Part shown: positions 17,132 through 26,177 of the stretch, piece after piece
Layout of the letters: each line of letters opens with the position of its first letter
Position numbering within the stretch: the first letter of the stretch is position 1
From: Myxococcus qinghaiensis
Lineage (GTDB): Bacteria; Myxococcota; Myxococcia; Myxococcales; Myxococcaceae
Direction: 5' to 3'
Assembly (NCBI RefSeq): GCF_024198215.1
Contig: NZ_JAKCFA010000010.1
Coordinates: 1-64,000 of the forward strand
DNA: 64,000 bases
Made by a program: the position numbers and the translations under genes
Notes under the pieces: generated by a model
What the model was told of the DNA's origin: nothing
Seen by the model: only the letters and a program-made list of their open reading frames with translations
Database searches by the model: none

Positions 17132-18241
17132 ATGCGCCGTGCAGCCGTCGTCGCCTTCCTGGCGCTCCACTCCGTCGCCTGTCGAGACGAGCGGCTCGTG
17201 CCCTCGCTTCCCGCGGGCTTTCACGTCGACACATATGCGCAGCGCTCGGCCCCGGCGGTGGATGTGCTGTGGGTGGTGGATGATTCGGCGTCCATGGCGC
17301 CGCGTCAGGAGCTGCTCGCGCGCAACTTCCAGGCGTTCATCTCGCTGTTTCGAGAGGGGCGCGTCGACTACCGGATGGGCGTGGCGACGACGGATGTCTT
17401 CACGCGGCCGGGAGCGCTGGTGGGGACGCCGCGCATCCTGAGCCCGGACACGCCGAAGCTGGAGCAGGCCTTCGCGAACAGCGTGCGAGTGGGCACCCAG
17501 GGCAGCGCCTACGAGGCGGGCCTGGAGGCGGCGAACCTGGTGCTGGAGCAGGTCTCCCGAGAGAACGCGCCGGTGCTGGAGGCTCGCGCGGCTTGTGTGT
17601 CGCGTTGCTCCATGCAGGCCTGTCGCGAGGGCTGCGCGAGGGAGCACGCCGTGGACTTCCTGCGTCCGGAGGCGTGGCTCTACCTGGCCTTCGTGACGGA
17701 TGAGGACGACCGCTCGCCGCATGACGTGCGCATGTACTGGCGCGCGTTCGAGCAGGTGAAGGGGCTGGGAAATGACGGGACGGTGGTGGCGTCGGCCATC
17801 ATCGGCGACGTGCCCGCGAACGGCTGTGGCGCCGAGCCAGGGAGCCGCTACGCGGAGCTGGTGACGCTGATGGGCGGGGAGCTGGGGAGCATCTGTGACC
17901 AGGACTTCGCGCGAGCACTGCGCGCGCTGGCGACGAGCGCGGTGGGCTTGCGGCGAACATTCGCCCTGGAGCGGGTTCCTCGCGCGGACTCGCTGCGGGT
18001 CCGCGTGCGGTATCCCTGTGGGGCCACGGAGGCTGCGCTGGGTGCCTGCGCCGCGGTGGACCGCGAGGGCTGTGCGGGTCAGTCAGCGGAGGCACTGGAG
18101 GCTGTTTGCACGCCCAGGGCCGGAGCCGTGGACGGGTGGGTGTATCAGCCCGAGCGAAGGACTGTTTTCTTCGCGGGAGACTCGGTGCCGGGGCTCGGGT
18201 CGCGAGTGGAGCTGGAGTACGTGGAGGAGGACGCGTCGTGA
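17132..18241 (+). CDS. von Willebrand A-like lipoprotein, first gene of a five-lipoprotein operon
   Basis: The start at ATG 17132 gives a lipoprotein signal (LALHSVAC). Residues about 45-200 form a VWA-like domain with a metal-ion site DDSAS (49-53) after AVDVLWVV and a later T-D-E-D-D at the end of the fold. A compact cluster of five cysteines (CVSRCSMQACREGC) sits after it. VWA domains bind proteins through the metal site, so this may be the ligand-binding member of a surface complex. The next gene starts in the overlapping GTGA, the first of four such overlaps. Confidence 0.75.
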   Translation: MRRAAVVAFLALHSVACRDERLVPSLPAGFHVDTYAQRSAPAVDVLWVVDDSASMAPRQELLARNFQAFISLFREGRVDYRMGVATTDVFTRPGALVGTPRILSPDTPKLEQAFANSVRVGTQGSAYEAGLEAANLVLEQVSRENAPVLEARAACVSRCSMQACREGCAREHAVDFLRPEAWLYLAFVTDEDDRSPHDVRMYWRAFEQVKGLGNDGTVVASAIIGDVPANGCGAEPGSRYAELVTLMGGELGSICDQDFARALRALATSAVGLRRTFALERVPRADSLRVRVRYPCGATEAALGACAAVDREGCAGQSAEALEAVCTPRAGAVDGWVYQPERRTVFFAGDSVPGLGSRVELEYVEEDAS

Positions 18242-19683
18242 GGAAGGGGGCGGCTCGCGGAGGGTGGTGGCTCGTGATGGGCTGCTTGCTGGCGGGAGGC
18301 TGTGGGAAGGATGCGCCCTCGCTGTCCGTGGTGCCGCGCTGGGTGGCGCCCGAGTCCACGCTCGACTTCGGAGCGGTGCCCGCGTTGAACGAGCGCGCGG
18401 TGTCCCTGCCCCTGGTGAATGCGGGGCGTGCGCCGCTGCGCGTGGTGGGTGTCTCGGTGCGAGAGGCGGACAGTCCGTTCCGAATCGTCTCCGCGCCGGA
18501 TGAGATTCCCTCGCAGGCGGAGGCTCCCGTGGTGCTGGCCTTCGTCCCGCCGCGCGAGTCCCCGTACACGGCGACCCTGGAGCTGCACACGGATGACCCG
18601 AGTCGTCCCTCTCGCGAGGTGATTCTGCGGGGTGAGGGGCGCACGGCGGCGCTGTTGGAGCTGGAGACGGAGCGGCTCGACTTCGGACGCGTCGCGGAAG
18701 GTGATGCCGTGGTGCGCTCCTTCAAGGTGAGCGCCCGGGGCGATGCGCCGCTGGTGTTGGAGTCGCTCACGCTTGCTGGAGCGTCGGCCTTCCAGCTCGT
18801 GGGCTCCGCGAAGACTCCGGCGGTGCTGGAGGTGTCGACCGAGGTGGAGCTGTCGGTGCGCTACGCGGTGCCCCAGGGAGCGGCGGCGGAAGCGATGAGC
18901 GGAGCGCTCCTGCTGCGGACCACGGACCCGGACCAGCGAGAAGCACGCGTGTCACTGCACGGAGGGGTGAATCTGGGTCCGGTGCCGGTGGTGAGCCCGG
19001 TGGGGGACAGTGTCCCGGGCGCGGAGGTGATGTTGGATGGCACGGCCTCGATGGACCCGGATGGGGATGGGCCGCTCACGTACGCGTGGGTGCTGAAGGA
19101 GCGACCGGTGGGCGCGCGAGCCCAGGTGGTGGAGCCGGGTGCGGCGCGCACGGTGCTCCGGTTGGACCCGGTGGTGCCGGGAGCGTACGAGGTGGAGCTG
19201 GTGGTGACGGATGCGGCGGGAGCGCGAAGTCCGCGTCCCGCGAGCGCGCGTGTCGTCGCGGTGCCCGCGCAGCGGTTGTTGGTGGACGTGTCGTGGAACC
19301 ACGTGGAGACGGACCTGGACCTGCATGTGTCACGGGGCGTGGACGCGGTGCCAGGGTCCGTGGACGACTGTCACTACGCGAATCCGCGTCCGGACTGGGG
19401 TGCGCCCGGCCTCGCGGAAGACCCGGAGTTGCTGAGGGATCGGCTGACGGGCTACGGCCCGGAGGTGTTCGGCTACGAGCGCCCGGTGGCGGGGACGTAC
19501 CGTGTGGCGGTGGTGCTCGCGCGCGCGAATGGGGCGGTGGACCCGCGCAGCGAGGCGACGGTGCGCGTGTATGACCGGGGCGTGCTGAAGGGCGAGTTCC
19601 GTCACACCCTGTCGAGTCAGGGTGAGGTGTGGACGGTGGCGGACGTGCAGTGGCCCTCGGGCGTGGTCATGGAGGTCCCGTGA
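18238..19683 (+). CDS. ASPM/HYDIN-type and PKD-domain lipoprotein
   Basis: The GTG at 18238 overlaps the previous stop and gives a lipoprotein signal (VMGCLLAGGC). Two choice-of-anchor-D/HYDIN-like repeats follow (for example LDFGRVAEGDAVVRSFKVSA), then a PKD-like domain (MLDGTASMDPDGDGPLTYAW), and a C-terminal domain with VDVSWNHVETDLDLHVSR and a Y-x-V-A-V-V-L segment. All are adhesive or structural beta-domains of exported proteins. No catalytic motif was found. The next gene overlaps it by GTGA. Confidence 0.75.
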   Translation: MRKGAARGGWWLVMGCLLAGGCGKDAPSLSVVPRWVAPESTLDFGAVPALNERAVSLPLVNAGRAPLRVVGVSVREADSPFRIVSAPDEIPSQAEAPVVLAFVPPRESPYTATLELHTDDPSRPSREVILRGEGRTAALLELETERLDFGRVAEGDAVVRSFKVSARGDAPLVLESLTLAGASAFQLVGSAKTPAVLEVSTEVELSVRYAVPQGAAAEAMSGALLLRTTDPDQREARVSLHGGVNLGPVPVVSPVGDSVPGAEVMLDGTASMDPDGDGPLTYAWVLKERPVGARAQVVEPGAARTVLRLDPVVPGAYEVELVVTDAAGARSPRPASARVVAVPAQRLLVDVSWNHVETDLDLHVSRGVDAVPGSVDDCHYANPRPDWGAPGLAEDPELLRDRLTGYGPEVFGYERPVAGTYRVAVVLARANGAVDPRSEATVRVYDRGVLKGEFRHTLSSQGEVWTVADVQWPSGVVMEVP

Positions 19684-21143
19684 CGCCGCGGTGGTGGCTC
19701 CTCGTGCTGGTGTGCTGCTTACTGGCCTGCTCGAAGGAGGCGGCGCCGCCTGTCCCGGATGCCGGACCGAGCCCCACGTCTTGTGCGCGGCGCGAGGACT
19801 GCGAGGGAGGACAGGTCTGCACGCTCGTGGGTGTCTGCGACGCCTGTGTGTCGAGCGGTCAGTGTCGGCTCAAGGAACGCTGTGATGCCGAGGTGAGCGT
19901 CTGTGTCCTCCGTGAAGGCTGGGGGACGGACTGCTCGGCGAACGCGGAGTGCGCGCTCGGACAGTGGTGCAAGCAGGGGCTCTGTCTCGCGAGGACGGAG
20001 GTGGTGCTCTGTCCCTCGGGGGCGCGAGAGGAGTGTCCCACCGGGCAGCGGTGCAATCGGTCCACGCTCGTCTGCGAGGAGGACCTGGGGTGTGTCGAGG
20101 ACGCGGACTGTGGTGCCGAGGAGCGCTGCAATCCGGGCCTGCATGCGTGTGTGGCTCGCTGCATCGACACCACTTCATGCGGAGTGGGTGAGCACTGCGC
20201 GGACGGCCTCTGCGTCCAGTGTGACGAGGACACGGACTGCGCGGTGGGCTTCGTGTGCGACGCCGCGGGGCGGTGTTCATCGGCGCCGCGTTGCTACTCG
20301 GACCGGGACTGTGAGGTGCCTCGGGTATGCCATCTGGCGAGCGGAGCGTGCCTGGCCAGGCCGCCGCCGTGTGGCTCGGATGATGATTGCGCGATGGACC
20401 AACGCTGCGACCTCGGGACTGGGACCTGCGGACCCAGGACGTGCCAGCCGGACGCGCTGGAGCCCAACGACGCGGTGTCCACGGCGTTCCCCGTGAGCGC
20501 GAGTCGCTACGTGAAGCTGACGTTGTGCCCGGACGACGTGGACCACTACTCGCTCGCCCTGGAGCGAGGGGACCAGCTCGGCGTGAATGTGGAAGCGGAG
20601 GTGTTCGCGGAGCCGGTGTTCTCCACGGCCCTCCAGGACGCGCGGGGGAGGGTGCTCGCGACGGGACGTCTGCGCATGTCGCACGTCGTGGCGGAGCGAG
20701 GCGTCTATACCGTGCGCATCGCCTCGCGCGACGCGCTGCCACGCGCGTACGACGTGGGGTTCTTCCTCGCGAGAGGCACTCCCTGTGATGACGATGTCCA
20801 CGAGCCCAATGACACCGTGGACACGGCCACGACATTGCCGGAGGCGCTGTCGTTGGAGGGGATGCTCTGCCCGGGAGAGCAGGACCACGTTTGGTTCACG
20901 GTGCCACCGGCCCAGGGCGTGAAGGTGTCGTTGTCGGGTCATGCAGCGGAGCGCGGATTGCTGCGCCTGTGTCTGTTGGGAGAGAGCGGAGGCGCGGAGC
21001 TGGGCTGCTCGGACGACGCGGAAGGAGCCACGGTGTCGCTGCCGGCGTCGGCGGTGGCGGGCCAGCGGCTCACCGCGAGGGTCATGGGCGACGACGCGCG
21101 CACGACGAACGGCTACACGCTCCAGGTGGAGTGGCTCCCATGA
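19680..21143 (+). CDS. cysteine-rich lipoprotein with two PPC-like domains
   Basis: The GTG at 19680 overlaps the previous stop and gives the lipobox LVCCLLAC. The first 260 residues are a run of Cys-rich repeats of the form D-x-D-C-x(4-6)-C-x(4-6)-C, similar to repeats found in many myxobacterial surface proteins. Two pre-peptidase C-terminal-like domains follow, each opening with L/H-E-P-N-D (LEPNDAVSTA and HEPNDTVDTA). The Cys repeats are probably disulfide-linked outside the cytoplasm. The IPT/TIG gene starts in the overlapping ATGA. Confidence 0.75.
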   Translation: MTPRWWLLVLVCCLLACSKEAAPPVPDAGPSPTSCARREDCEGGQVCTLVGVCDACVSSGQCRLKERCDAEVSVCVLREGWGTDCSANAECALGQWCKQGLCLARTEVVLCPSGAREECPTGQRCNRSTLVCEEDLGCVEDADCGAEERCNPGLHACVARCIDTTSCGVGEHCADGLCVQCDEDTDCAVGFVCDAAGRCSSAPRCYSDRDCEVPRVCHLASGACLARPPPCGSDDDCAMDQRCDLGTGTCGPRTCQPDALEPNDAVSTAFPVSASRYVKLTLCPDDVDHYSLALERGDQLGVNVEAEVFAEPVFSTALQDARGRVLATGRLRMSHVVAERGVYTVRIASRDALPRAYDVGFFLARGTPCDDDVHEPNDTVDTATTLPEALSLEGMLCPGEQDHVWFTVPPAQGVKVSLSGHAAERGLLRLCLLGESGGAELGCSDDAEGATVSLPASAVAGQRLTARVMGDDARTTNGYTLQVEWLP

Positions 21144-24100
21144 GGGATTCCTCCGGGCCCGATGGCGCGAATCACCTGGAGCAACCACGGCGTGGGCTCG
21201 TGCTGGGCCTGTGTCTGTGGGTCCTTGGTCTCACGGCCTGCGGAGGCTCGTCGCGACCACCCGGTGACCCGCCGGACGCGGGTGCGCGCGATGCGGGTGT
21301 GGAGGACGCAGGCAGCGCGGATGCGGGGACGCGGACCGACGCTGGCACCTCGGCCGCGCCCATCATCCACTCGGCACTGCCCACGCGAGGCGAGAGCGGA
21401 GGCGGTACCTGGGTGACGTTGAAGGGCCGTGGCTTTGTGGATGGAGTGGCCACGACGCCCTCGGAAGCCGCTCTGCGCACGGAGGTGCGGGTCGGCTCGC
21501 GTGTGGTTCGCGACTTCCAGCTCATCGACGAAACCACGCTCGACCTGCGCACGCCTCCGGGTGTCGAAGGCACGGCAGACCTCTCGGTGAAGAGCCCGAA
21601 CGGGACGACGGTCTGCGCGGCGTGCTTCACGTACTTCGACGTCTTCGACTTCCGTGCTGTCTCACCGGCGGAAGGCGCACAGTCAGGCGGCGACACCGTG
21701 ACGCTGATGGGCGCGGGCTTCCCCTCGGGCCCGGGGCTCCAGGTTCTCTTCGGCGATACGCAGAGTCCCTCCGTCACGCGTGTCTCCTCCTCGGAGCTGA
21801 GAGTCGTCGTTCCTCGGAGCTCCACGGTCGGCCTCGTCGACGTGCGGGTGCAGGGTCATGGCGTGGGCGATGTGCTGCGAAGCGCATACCGCTACGTCGA
21901 GGACACCCGCGTCACCAACATCGAGCCGCTGACGGGAACAATGTTTGGAGGCACGTCCGTCGTCTTCTCGGGGCAGGGCTTCGAGGGCACGACGGAGGTC
22001 TTCTTCGGAGAGACGCCCGTTCCCTCATTCCGCGTGGAATCTCCCTCGCGCCTCGTGGTGACTTCGCCGCGGTACATGGACACGAAAGCAGTCCCCGTGC
22101 GCATCGTCACATCACGTGGCTCCTGGACGGTGCGCCAGGGGTTCACCTACGTGGACAATCCACAGGGCACCTTGTTCGGTGTGTTGGGAGTCTTTCCACG
22201 CGTGGGGACGCGAGAGGATGGCACGGTGACGCTGACGGGACGGGCGTTCGACGCTCCGGGCCTCTCGGTCACCTTCGATGAAACGCCCGCCCAGATTGTC
22301 GCGGCGACCCCGTTCACGCTCACGGTCCGCGTTCCCCCGCGAGGCACACTTCCTCGCACGGTCCCTGTGACGGTCAGCCTGTCGTCGCTGCGCAGTCACC
22401 TCCCAGGGGGCTACACCTATCGGCTCGCGCTCACTCGAGTGACACCTGGAACGGGGTCCTCCGCCGGAGGAACCCAGGTCCTCCTCGAAGGAGACGCACT
22501 GCCTCCGGATGCCGTGGTGCGAGTCGGCGCGCTCCAGGCTCCAGGGGCGACAGTGCAAGGTACGACGGAGCTCCGCTTCACCACGCCCCCAGGTGGCGCG
22601 GGTGCACACGCGCTCCATGTCTCCTCAGCGGGCGACCCGGAGAACGAAGCCCTGCTCCCGAACGCCTTCGCCTACGAGCCCGCGCTCGTGCTCGCGCAGG
22701 TGGAGCCCGCGCGCGGTGCCATCGCGGGAGGCTCGCGAGTGACGGTGAGGGGAAGCGGCTTCGTCGACGGCGTCCAGGTCACCTTCGGCGGAGAGCCCGC
22801 GAGCGACGTGCACGTGGAGGACACCCACACCCTCACGTGTCGAACGCCCGCGTCGCGAAGCCAGGGGCCGGTGGAAGTGGCCGTCATCCACGGTTCCGCA
22901 CGCTCGGCGCTCGCTGAGTCCTTCACGTACTTCGACCCCCGAGGCCCGGGAGGTCTCTCAGGCGCGCTGCTCACGGGCACGCTGAACGTCACGGTGCTCG
23001 ACACATCCTCGGGGGCCTATGGTCAGCCTGTCGTGGGCGCGAAGGTCCTTCTCGGCACGGACTCGACACCGCTCCTCCAGGGCGTGACGGACGCACGCGG
23101 TCAGCTCACGCTGTCGGACTCTCGGATGGTGGGCGCGCAGGTGGCCACCGTCTTCAAACCGGGCCACGACGTGGTGACGGTGGCGGGCATCCGCTCGGAG
23201 AACCTGACGGTGTACCTGCGCCGTCTCGACAGCGAAGGCAACCCGGGCAATCCACCCGTGCCCGCGAGTGCTCGAATCACGGGCCGGGTGCGAGGCTTCA
23301 AGCCGCCCAGGCCGCTCCAGTCCGGCGAGGTGCTGGAGGCCCGCGTCTTCGTGGCGCAGCCGAGCCCCGCGTCGGGTCCTCCGTTCGTGGGGCCAGCAGA
23401 CCGGCGCGCGGAGACGTGGCGGATTCGTGAAGAGGGCGGGGCCTTTCTCGTGCAAGCCCAGCCCGGGCTGCGCGCGGTGTACGCGGTGCTCGGTGTGCTG
23501 AAGGACGAGGTCGACTTCGAGCCGTATCTGCTCGGGGTGCGTCGCGGCATCGCGGCGTCGGGCACGCGGGTGTCCGAGGGGCAGGACGTGGTGTTCGACG
23601 TGCATCTCGACGTCGCCGCGCCGCTCTCCGTGGCGGGCCCCGTCATCATCGCGGGCGAGCAAGCCCTGCATCAGGTCTACGCGTGGCTGGACCTGGGCGC
23701 CGAGGGGCTGGTGCCGCATCCGCACAACTGGGGCACGGGCTCGCGGCTCTTCTCCTCCGTCGAAGGACCGGGGCCGCTGCTCACGTTCCCTCAACTTCCC
23801 CGCGTGGACGGAGCGAGCCTGCTCTTCCTCGACCTGCTCCGAGGCACCACGGCCTATCCCCAGAGCCTGCTGTATCACCGTCAGCCCGGAGCCCCAGAAG
23901 CCGGCGTGACGCTCCCGCCGATACTCGCGCTTCCTCTCTTCACCGAGCCCGCGAGGGGTGCCCGATTCACGGGAGCGATGGCCTGGACTCCGTCATCCTC
24001 CGGTGTCACGCCGGACGTGCAGCTCCTCACCCTGTCCGCGCCCGGCACGACAGGCGGCATCCGCTGGACCGCCGTGCTTCCGGGAGGCCAGACACAGGTG

Positions 24101-24283
24101 ACGCTCCCGGAGGCCGCGCTCCAGACACTGCGCGCCGAGCTCCCCGAAGGCGCACGCCTCCGTGCGGACCTCTCCCTCGCGCGAGTCCCTCGCTTCGAGT
24201 ATTCGCAGTGGACCTACGACACGCTGTCCACCGCGACCTGGACGGCGTACGTCCTGGGGCGCTCGGAGGTCTTCGACCCGTGA
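21140..24283 (+). CDS. IPT/TIG-repeat lipoprotein
   Basis: The ATG at 21140 overlaps the previous stop by four bases and gives the lipobox LGLTAC. A linker rich in D-A-G repeats leads into about six IPT/TIG Ig-like domains with the family pattern P-x-x-G-x-x-x-G-G-T-x-V-T-L-x-G-x-G-F, for example at RGESGGGTWVTLKGRGF, GAQSGGDTVTLMGAGF and GTMFGGTSVVFSGQGF. A carboxypeptidase-regulatory-like domain (GQPVVGAKVLL, VTDARGQLTLSD) follows, and then a beta-rich C-terminal third. At 1047 residues it is the largest member and the likely backbone of the set. It overlaps the next gene by one base. Confidence 0.8.
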   Translation: MRDSSGPDGANHLEQPRRGLVLGLCLWVLGLTACGGSSRPPGDPPDAGARDAGVEDAGSADAGTRTDAGTSAAPIIHSALPTRGESGGGTWVTLKGRGFVDGVATTPSEAALRTEVRVGSRVVRDFQLIDETTLDLRTPPGVEGTADLSVKSPNGTTVCAACFTYFDVFDFRAVSPAEGAQSGGDTVTLMGAGFPSGPGLQVLFGDTQSPSVTRVSSSELRVVVPRSSTVGLVDVRVQGHGVGDVLRSAYRYVEDTRVTNIEPLTGTMFGGTSVVFSGQGFEGTTEVFFGETPVPSFRVESPSRLVVTSPRYMDTKAVPVRIVTSRGSWTVRQGFTYVDNPQGTLFGVLGVFPRVGTREDGTVTLTGRAFDAPGLSVTFDETPAQIVAATPFTLTVRVPPRGTLPRTVPVTVSLSSLRSHLPGGYTYRLALTRVTPGTGSSAGGTQVLLEGDALPPDAVVRVGALQAPGATVQGTTELRFTTPPGGAGAHALHVSSAGDPENEALLPNAFAYEPALVLAQVEPARGAIAGGSRVTVRGSGFVDGVQVTFGGEPASDVHVEDTHTLTCRTPASRSQGPVEVAVIHGSARSALAESFTYFDPRGPGGLSGALLTGTLNVTVLDTSSGAYGQPVVGAKVLLGTDSTPLLQGVTDARGQLTLSDSRMVGAQVATVFKPGHDVVTVAGIRSENLTVYLRRLDSEGNPGNPPVPASARITGRVRGFKPPRPLQSGEVLEARVFVAQPSPASGPPFVGPADRRAETWRIREEGGAFLVQAQPGLRAVYAVLGVLKDEVDFEPYLLGVRRGIAASGTRVSEGQDVVFDVHLDVAAPLSVAGPVIIAGEQALHQVYAWLDLGAEGLVPHPHNWGTGSRLFSSVEGPGPLLTFPQLPRVDGASLLFLDLLRGTTAYPQSLLYHRQPGAPEAGVTLPPILALPLFTEPARGARFTGAMAWTPSSSGVTPDVQLLTLSAPGTTGGIRWTAVLPGGQTQVTLPEAALQTLRAELPEGARLRADLSLARVPRFEYSQWTYDTLSTATWTAYVLGRSEVFDP

Positions 24284-25431
24284 TGCGCCGCTGGCCCCAG
24301 TTCGCCGTGCCGCTGCTGCTGCTCCTCGTCGCCGCCTGTCGCGGTGACGCTCCCGTGGAGGACGCGAGCTGTCGCGTGGACGCGGACTGCGGCACGCCGT
24401 CGGAGGCATACCGCTGTGACACGCAGACCGCCGCCTGTCGGTGCCGCACGGATGGCGCCTGCGCGCCGGGAGAGCTGTGCAACGAAGCGGGCTTCTGCCA
24501 GGACCGCGCGGGCTGCGAGTCGAACGCGGACTGTGGAGAGGACCCGCTCTTCTGCGACACGAGCACGGGCACCTGCCTGACGCGGGGACGCTGCGCCACG
24601 GACCTGCATTGCCCGCTGGGCCAGGTCTGTGACACCGCGAGGACCACGTGCGTGGAGGGTTGTCGGTCCTCCGGAGACTGCGCGGGCACGGCCTGCCGCT
24701 GCGGCGATGCGCCATGCCTCTGCGACGCCACCACGCCAGAAGGACGCGCCACATGTGCCCTGGGTGTCTGCGACGCGAGCTTCTGCGCGGACACGCGTGA
24801 CTGCGCCTTCGGTGAGTCCTGCGGCACGACGGCGGGCGAGGAAGCGGGGACGTGCGTCAGCGACTTCGACCCGGTGCGACGTCCCTACTGCGCGAGCTGC
24901 ACCTACGGTGGTGGCCTCCAGGTCTGCGGGCGCGGCGCGAACTTCTGTCTGCGCGAGACGGCGAGCCCGGGGAGCGCCTTCTGCGGCGCGGATTGCTCGG
25001 AGGGACAGCGCTGTCCCCATGGCTACCAGTGCTCGGACGTGGTGGTGGTCGCCAGTCGTGCGCGCTGTCGCTCGGATGCGGAGTGCGCGCCGTCGCCCTC
25101 GCTGCCGTGCCGCGAGGACTCGCACTGCGGACGTGGCGGGCGCTGCGTGAAGCAGGACGGACAGCCCGAGGGCGCGTGCGCGGGACGTTGCTCCATCGCC
25201 GAGGGCGACGTGGAGGGCTTCTGCTCGTGCCAGCAGGACACCGACTGCGTGCAGGACGCCTGCAGCCAGGGCACGTGCACGGTGAGTCGTCGCGCGTGTG
25301 TCGGTGACGCGGACTGCCGGCCCATCCGCTGCGTGGACCACGAAGGCGCTGGAGGCTGTCTCGTGGGGCGCAACTGCGCGCCGGAGGAGGGCCTCACCTG
25401 CGCGGAGGTCGCCCCGCGCTTCGCCCGGTAA
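24283..25431 (+). CDS. extremely cysteine-rich lipoprotein, last gene of the five-lipoprotein operon
   Basis: The ATG at 24283 shares its first base with the preceding TGA stop (TGATG). The signal ends LLLLLVAAC. The mature protein has about 55 cysteines in 382 residues, in D-x-D-C and C-x(4)-G-x-C repeat units like those of the third gene in the operon. No enzymatic motif is visible. The density of cysteines points to a disulfide-rigid surface protein. The gene is followed by 135 non-coding bases before the His-rich secreted protein gene. Confidence 0.75.
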   Translation: MRRWPQFAVPLLLLLVAACRGDAPVEDASCRVDADCGTPSEAYRCDTQTAACRCRTDGACAPGELCNEAGFCQDRAGCESNADCGEDPLFCDTSTGTCLTRGRCATDLHCPLGQVCDTARTTCVEGCRSSGDCAGTACRCGDAPCLCDATTPEGRATCALGVCDASFCADTRDCAFGESCGTTAGEEAGTCVSDFDPVRRPYCASCTYGGGLQVCGRGANFCLRETASPGSAFCGADCSEGQRCPHGYQCSDVVVVASRARCRSDAECAPSPSLPCREDSHCGRGGRCVKQDGQPEGACAGRCSIAEGDVEGFCSCQQDTDCVQDACSQGTCTVSRRACVGDADCRPIRCVDHEGAGGCLVGRNCAPEEGLTCAEVAPRFAR

Positions 25432-25566
25432 GTGCCTGCTTTTCCAGGGGGTTGGCGCCAGGCCTACATGGGCGCCGAAGGTCCGCGAGAACAGGGTGAG
25501 TGCCCGGCGGTGAATGTTCTGGAGGGTGCCCCGTCAGTAGTTGCAACACGACGGAGGACGGACACC

Positions 25567-26055
25567 ATGGCTTTCAAGACTGCTCTCACCACCCTGGCTC
25601 TCGGCACCCTGTTTCTTGGTTCCTCGACGGCACTGGCGGCGGACGGCAGCGTTCGCGACTGGGCTTCTCAGCAGGCCCGCCGCGGCGATGACCGGAACCA
25701 TGACCGGAACGACAACCGCGGCCACCGCCCGGACCGCTACGAGGCGCACGTGCACACCCACGGCTGCCACCACGCTCCGGCGCCCCGTCCTCCGGCCCGC
25801 GCTCAGGGCCGCTACGAAATGCAGACGGTGAGCCGCTGGGTCGAGGGCCGCTACGAGAAGGTGTGGGTGCCCCAGGTGTGCCAGGAGCGTCGCGGCCGTC
25901 ACCACCACGTGTCCCGCTGCACGGGCGGCTTCTATGAGAACCGCTGGGTGGAAGGCCGCTACGAGCAGTCCACCGAGTGGGTCTGGGTGTCCTACGAGCG
26001 CAACAACGGTGGCTGGAGCTCCAGCCGCGTTCATGCGGCGAGCTACCACCCGTAA
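25567..26055 (+). CDS. small secreted His/Arg-rich protein with two R-W-V-E-G-R-Y-E repeats
   Basis: The start at ATG 25567 is nine bases after GGAGG. A signal peptide ends at S-T-A-L-A-A. The 162-residue product has a charged stretch (DDRNHDRNDNRGHRPDR), a His-rich segment (HVHTHGCHHAP), and two repeats, RWVEGRYEKVWVPQVC and RWVEGRYEQSTEWVW. Short aromatic repeats of this type occur in small exported proteins. The His/Cys content could bind metal, which is only a guess. A strong terminator follows, so the gene appears to be its own transcription unit. Confidence 0.7.
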   Translation: MAFKTALTTLALGTLFLGSSTALAADGSVRDWASQQARRGDDRNHDRNDNRGHRPDRYEAHVHTHGCHHAPAPRPPARAQGRYEMQTVSRWVEGRYEKVWVPQVCQERRGRHHHVSRCTGGFYENRWVEGRYEQSTEWVWVSYERNNGGWSSSRVHAASYHP

Positions 26056-26082
26056 TTTTCGCTGAAGAGACCGGGGGTCGAG

Positions 26083-26126
26083 GGGCGGTGCCGGATACGG
26101 GGGTATCCGGCATCGCCCTTCGTGTT
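26083..26126 (+). terminator. Rho-independent terminator after the His-rich protein gene
   Basis: GGGCGGTGCCGGATAC (26083-26098) pairs with GTATCCGGCATCGCCC (26103-26118), 16 pairs including one G-U, around a GGGG loop, and is followed by a T-rich run. It lies 28 bases after the stop codon. Confidence 0.8.
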
Positions 26127-26177
26127 TCAGGTCCCCGGTGCCTTTCCGCGTGCGGCCTGTTAGTCAGGGCGCCGCAC

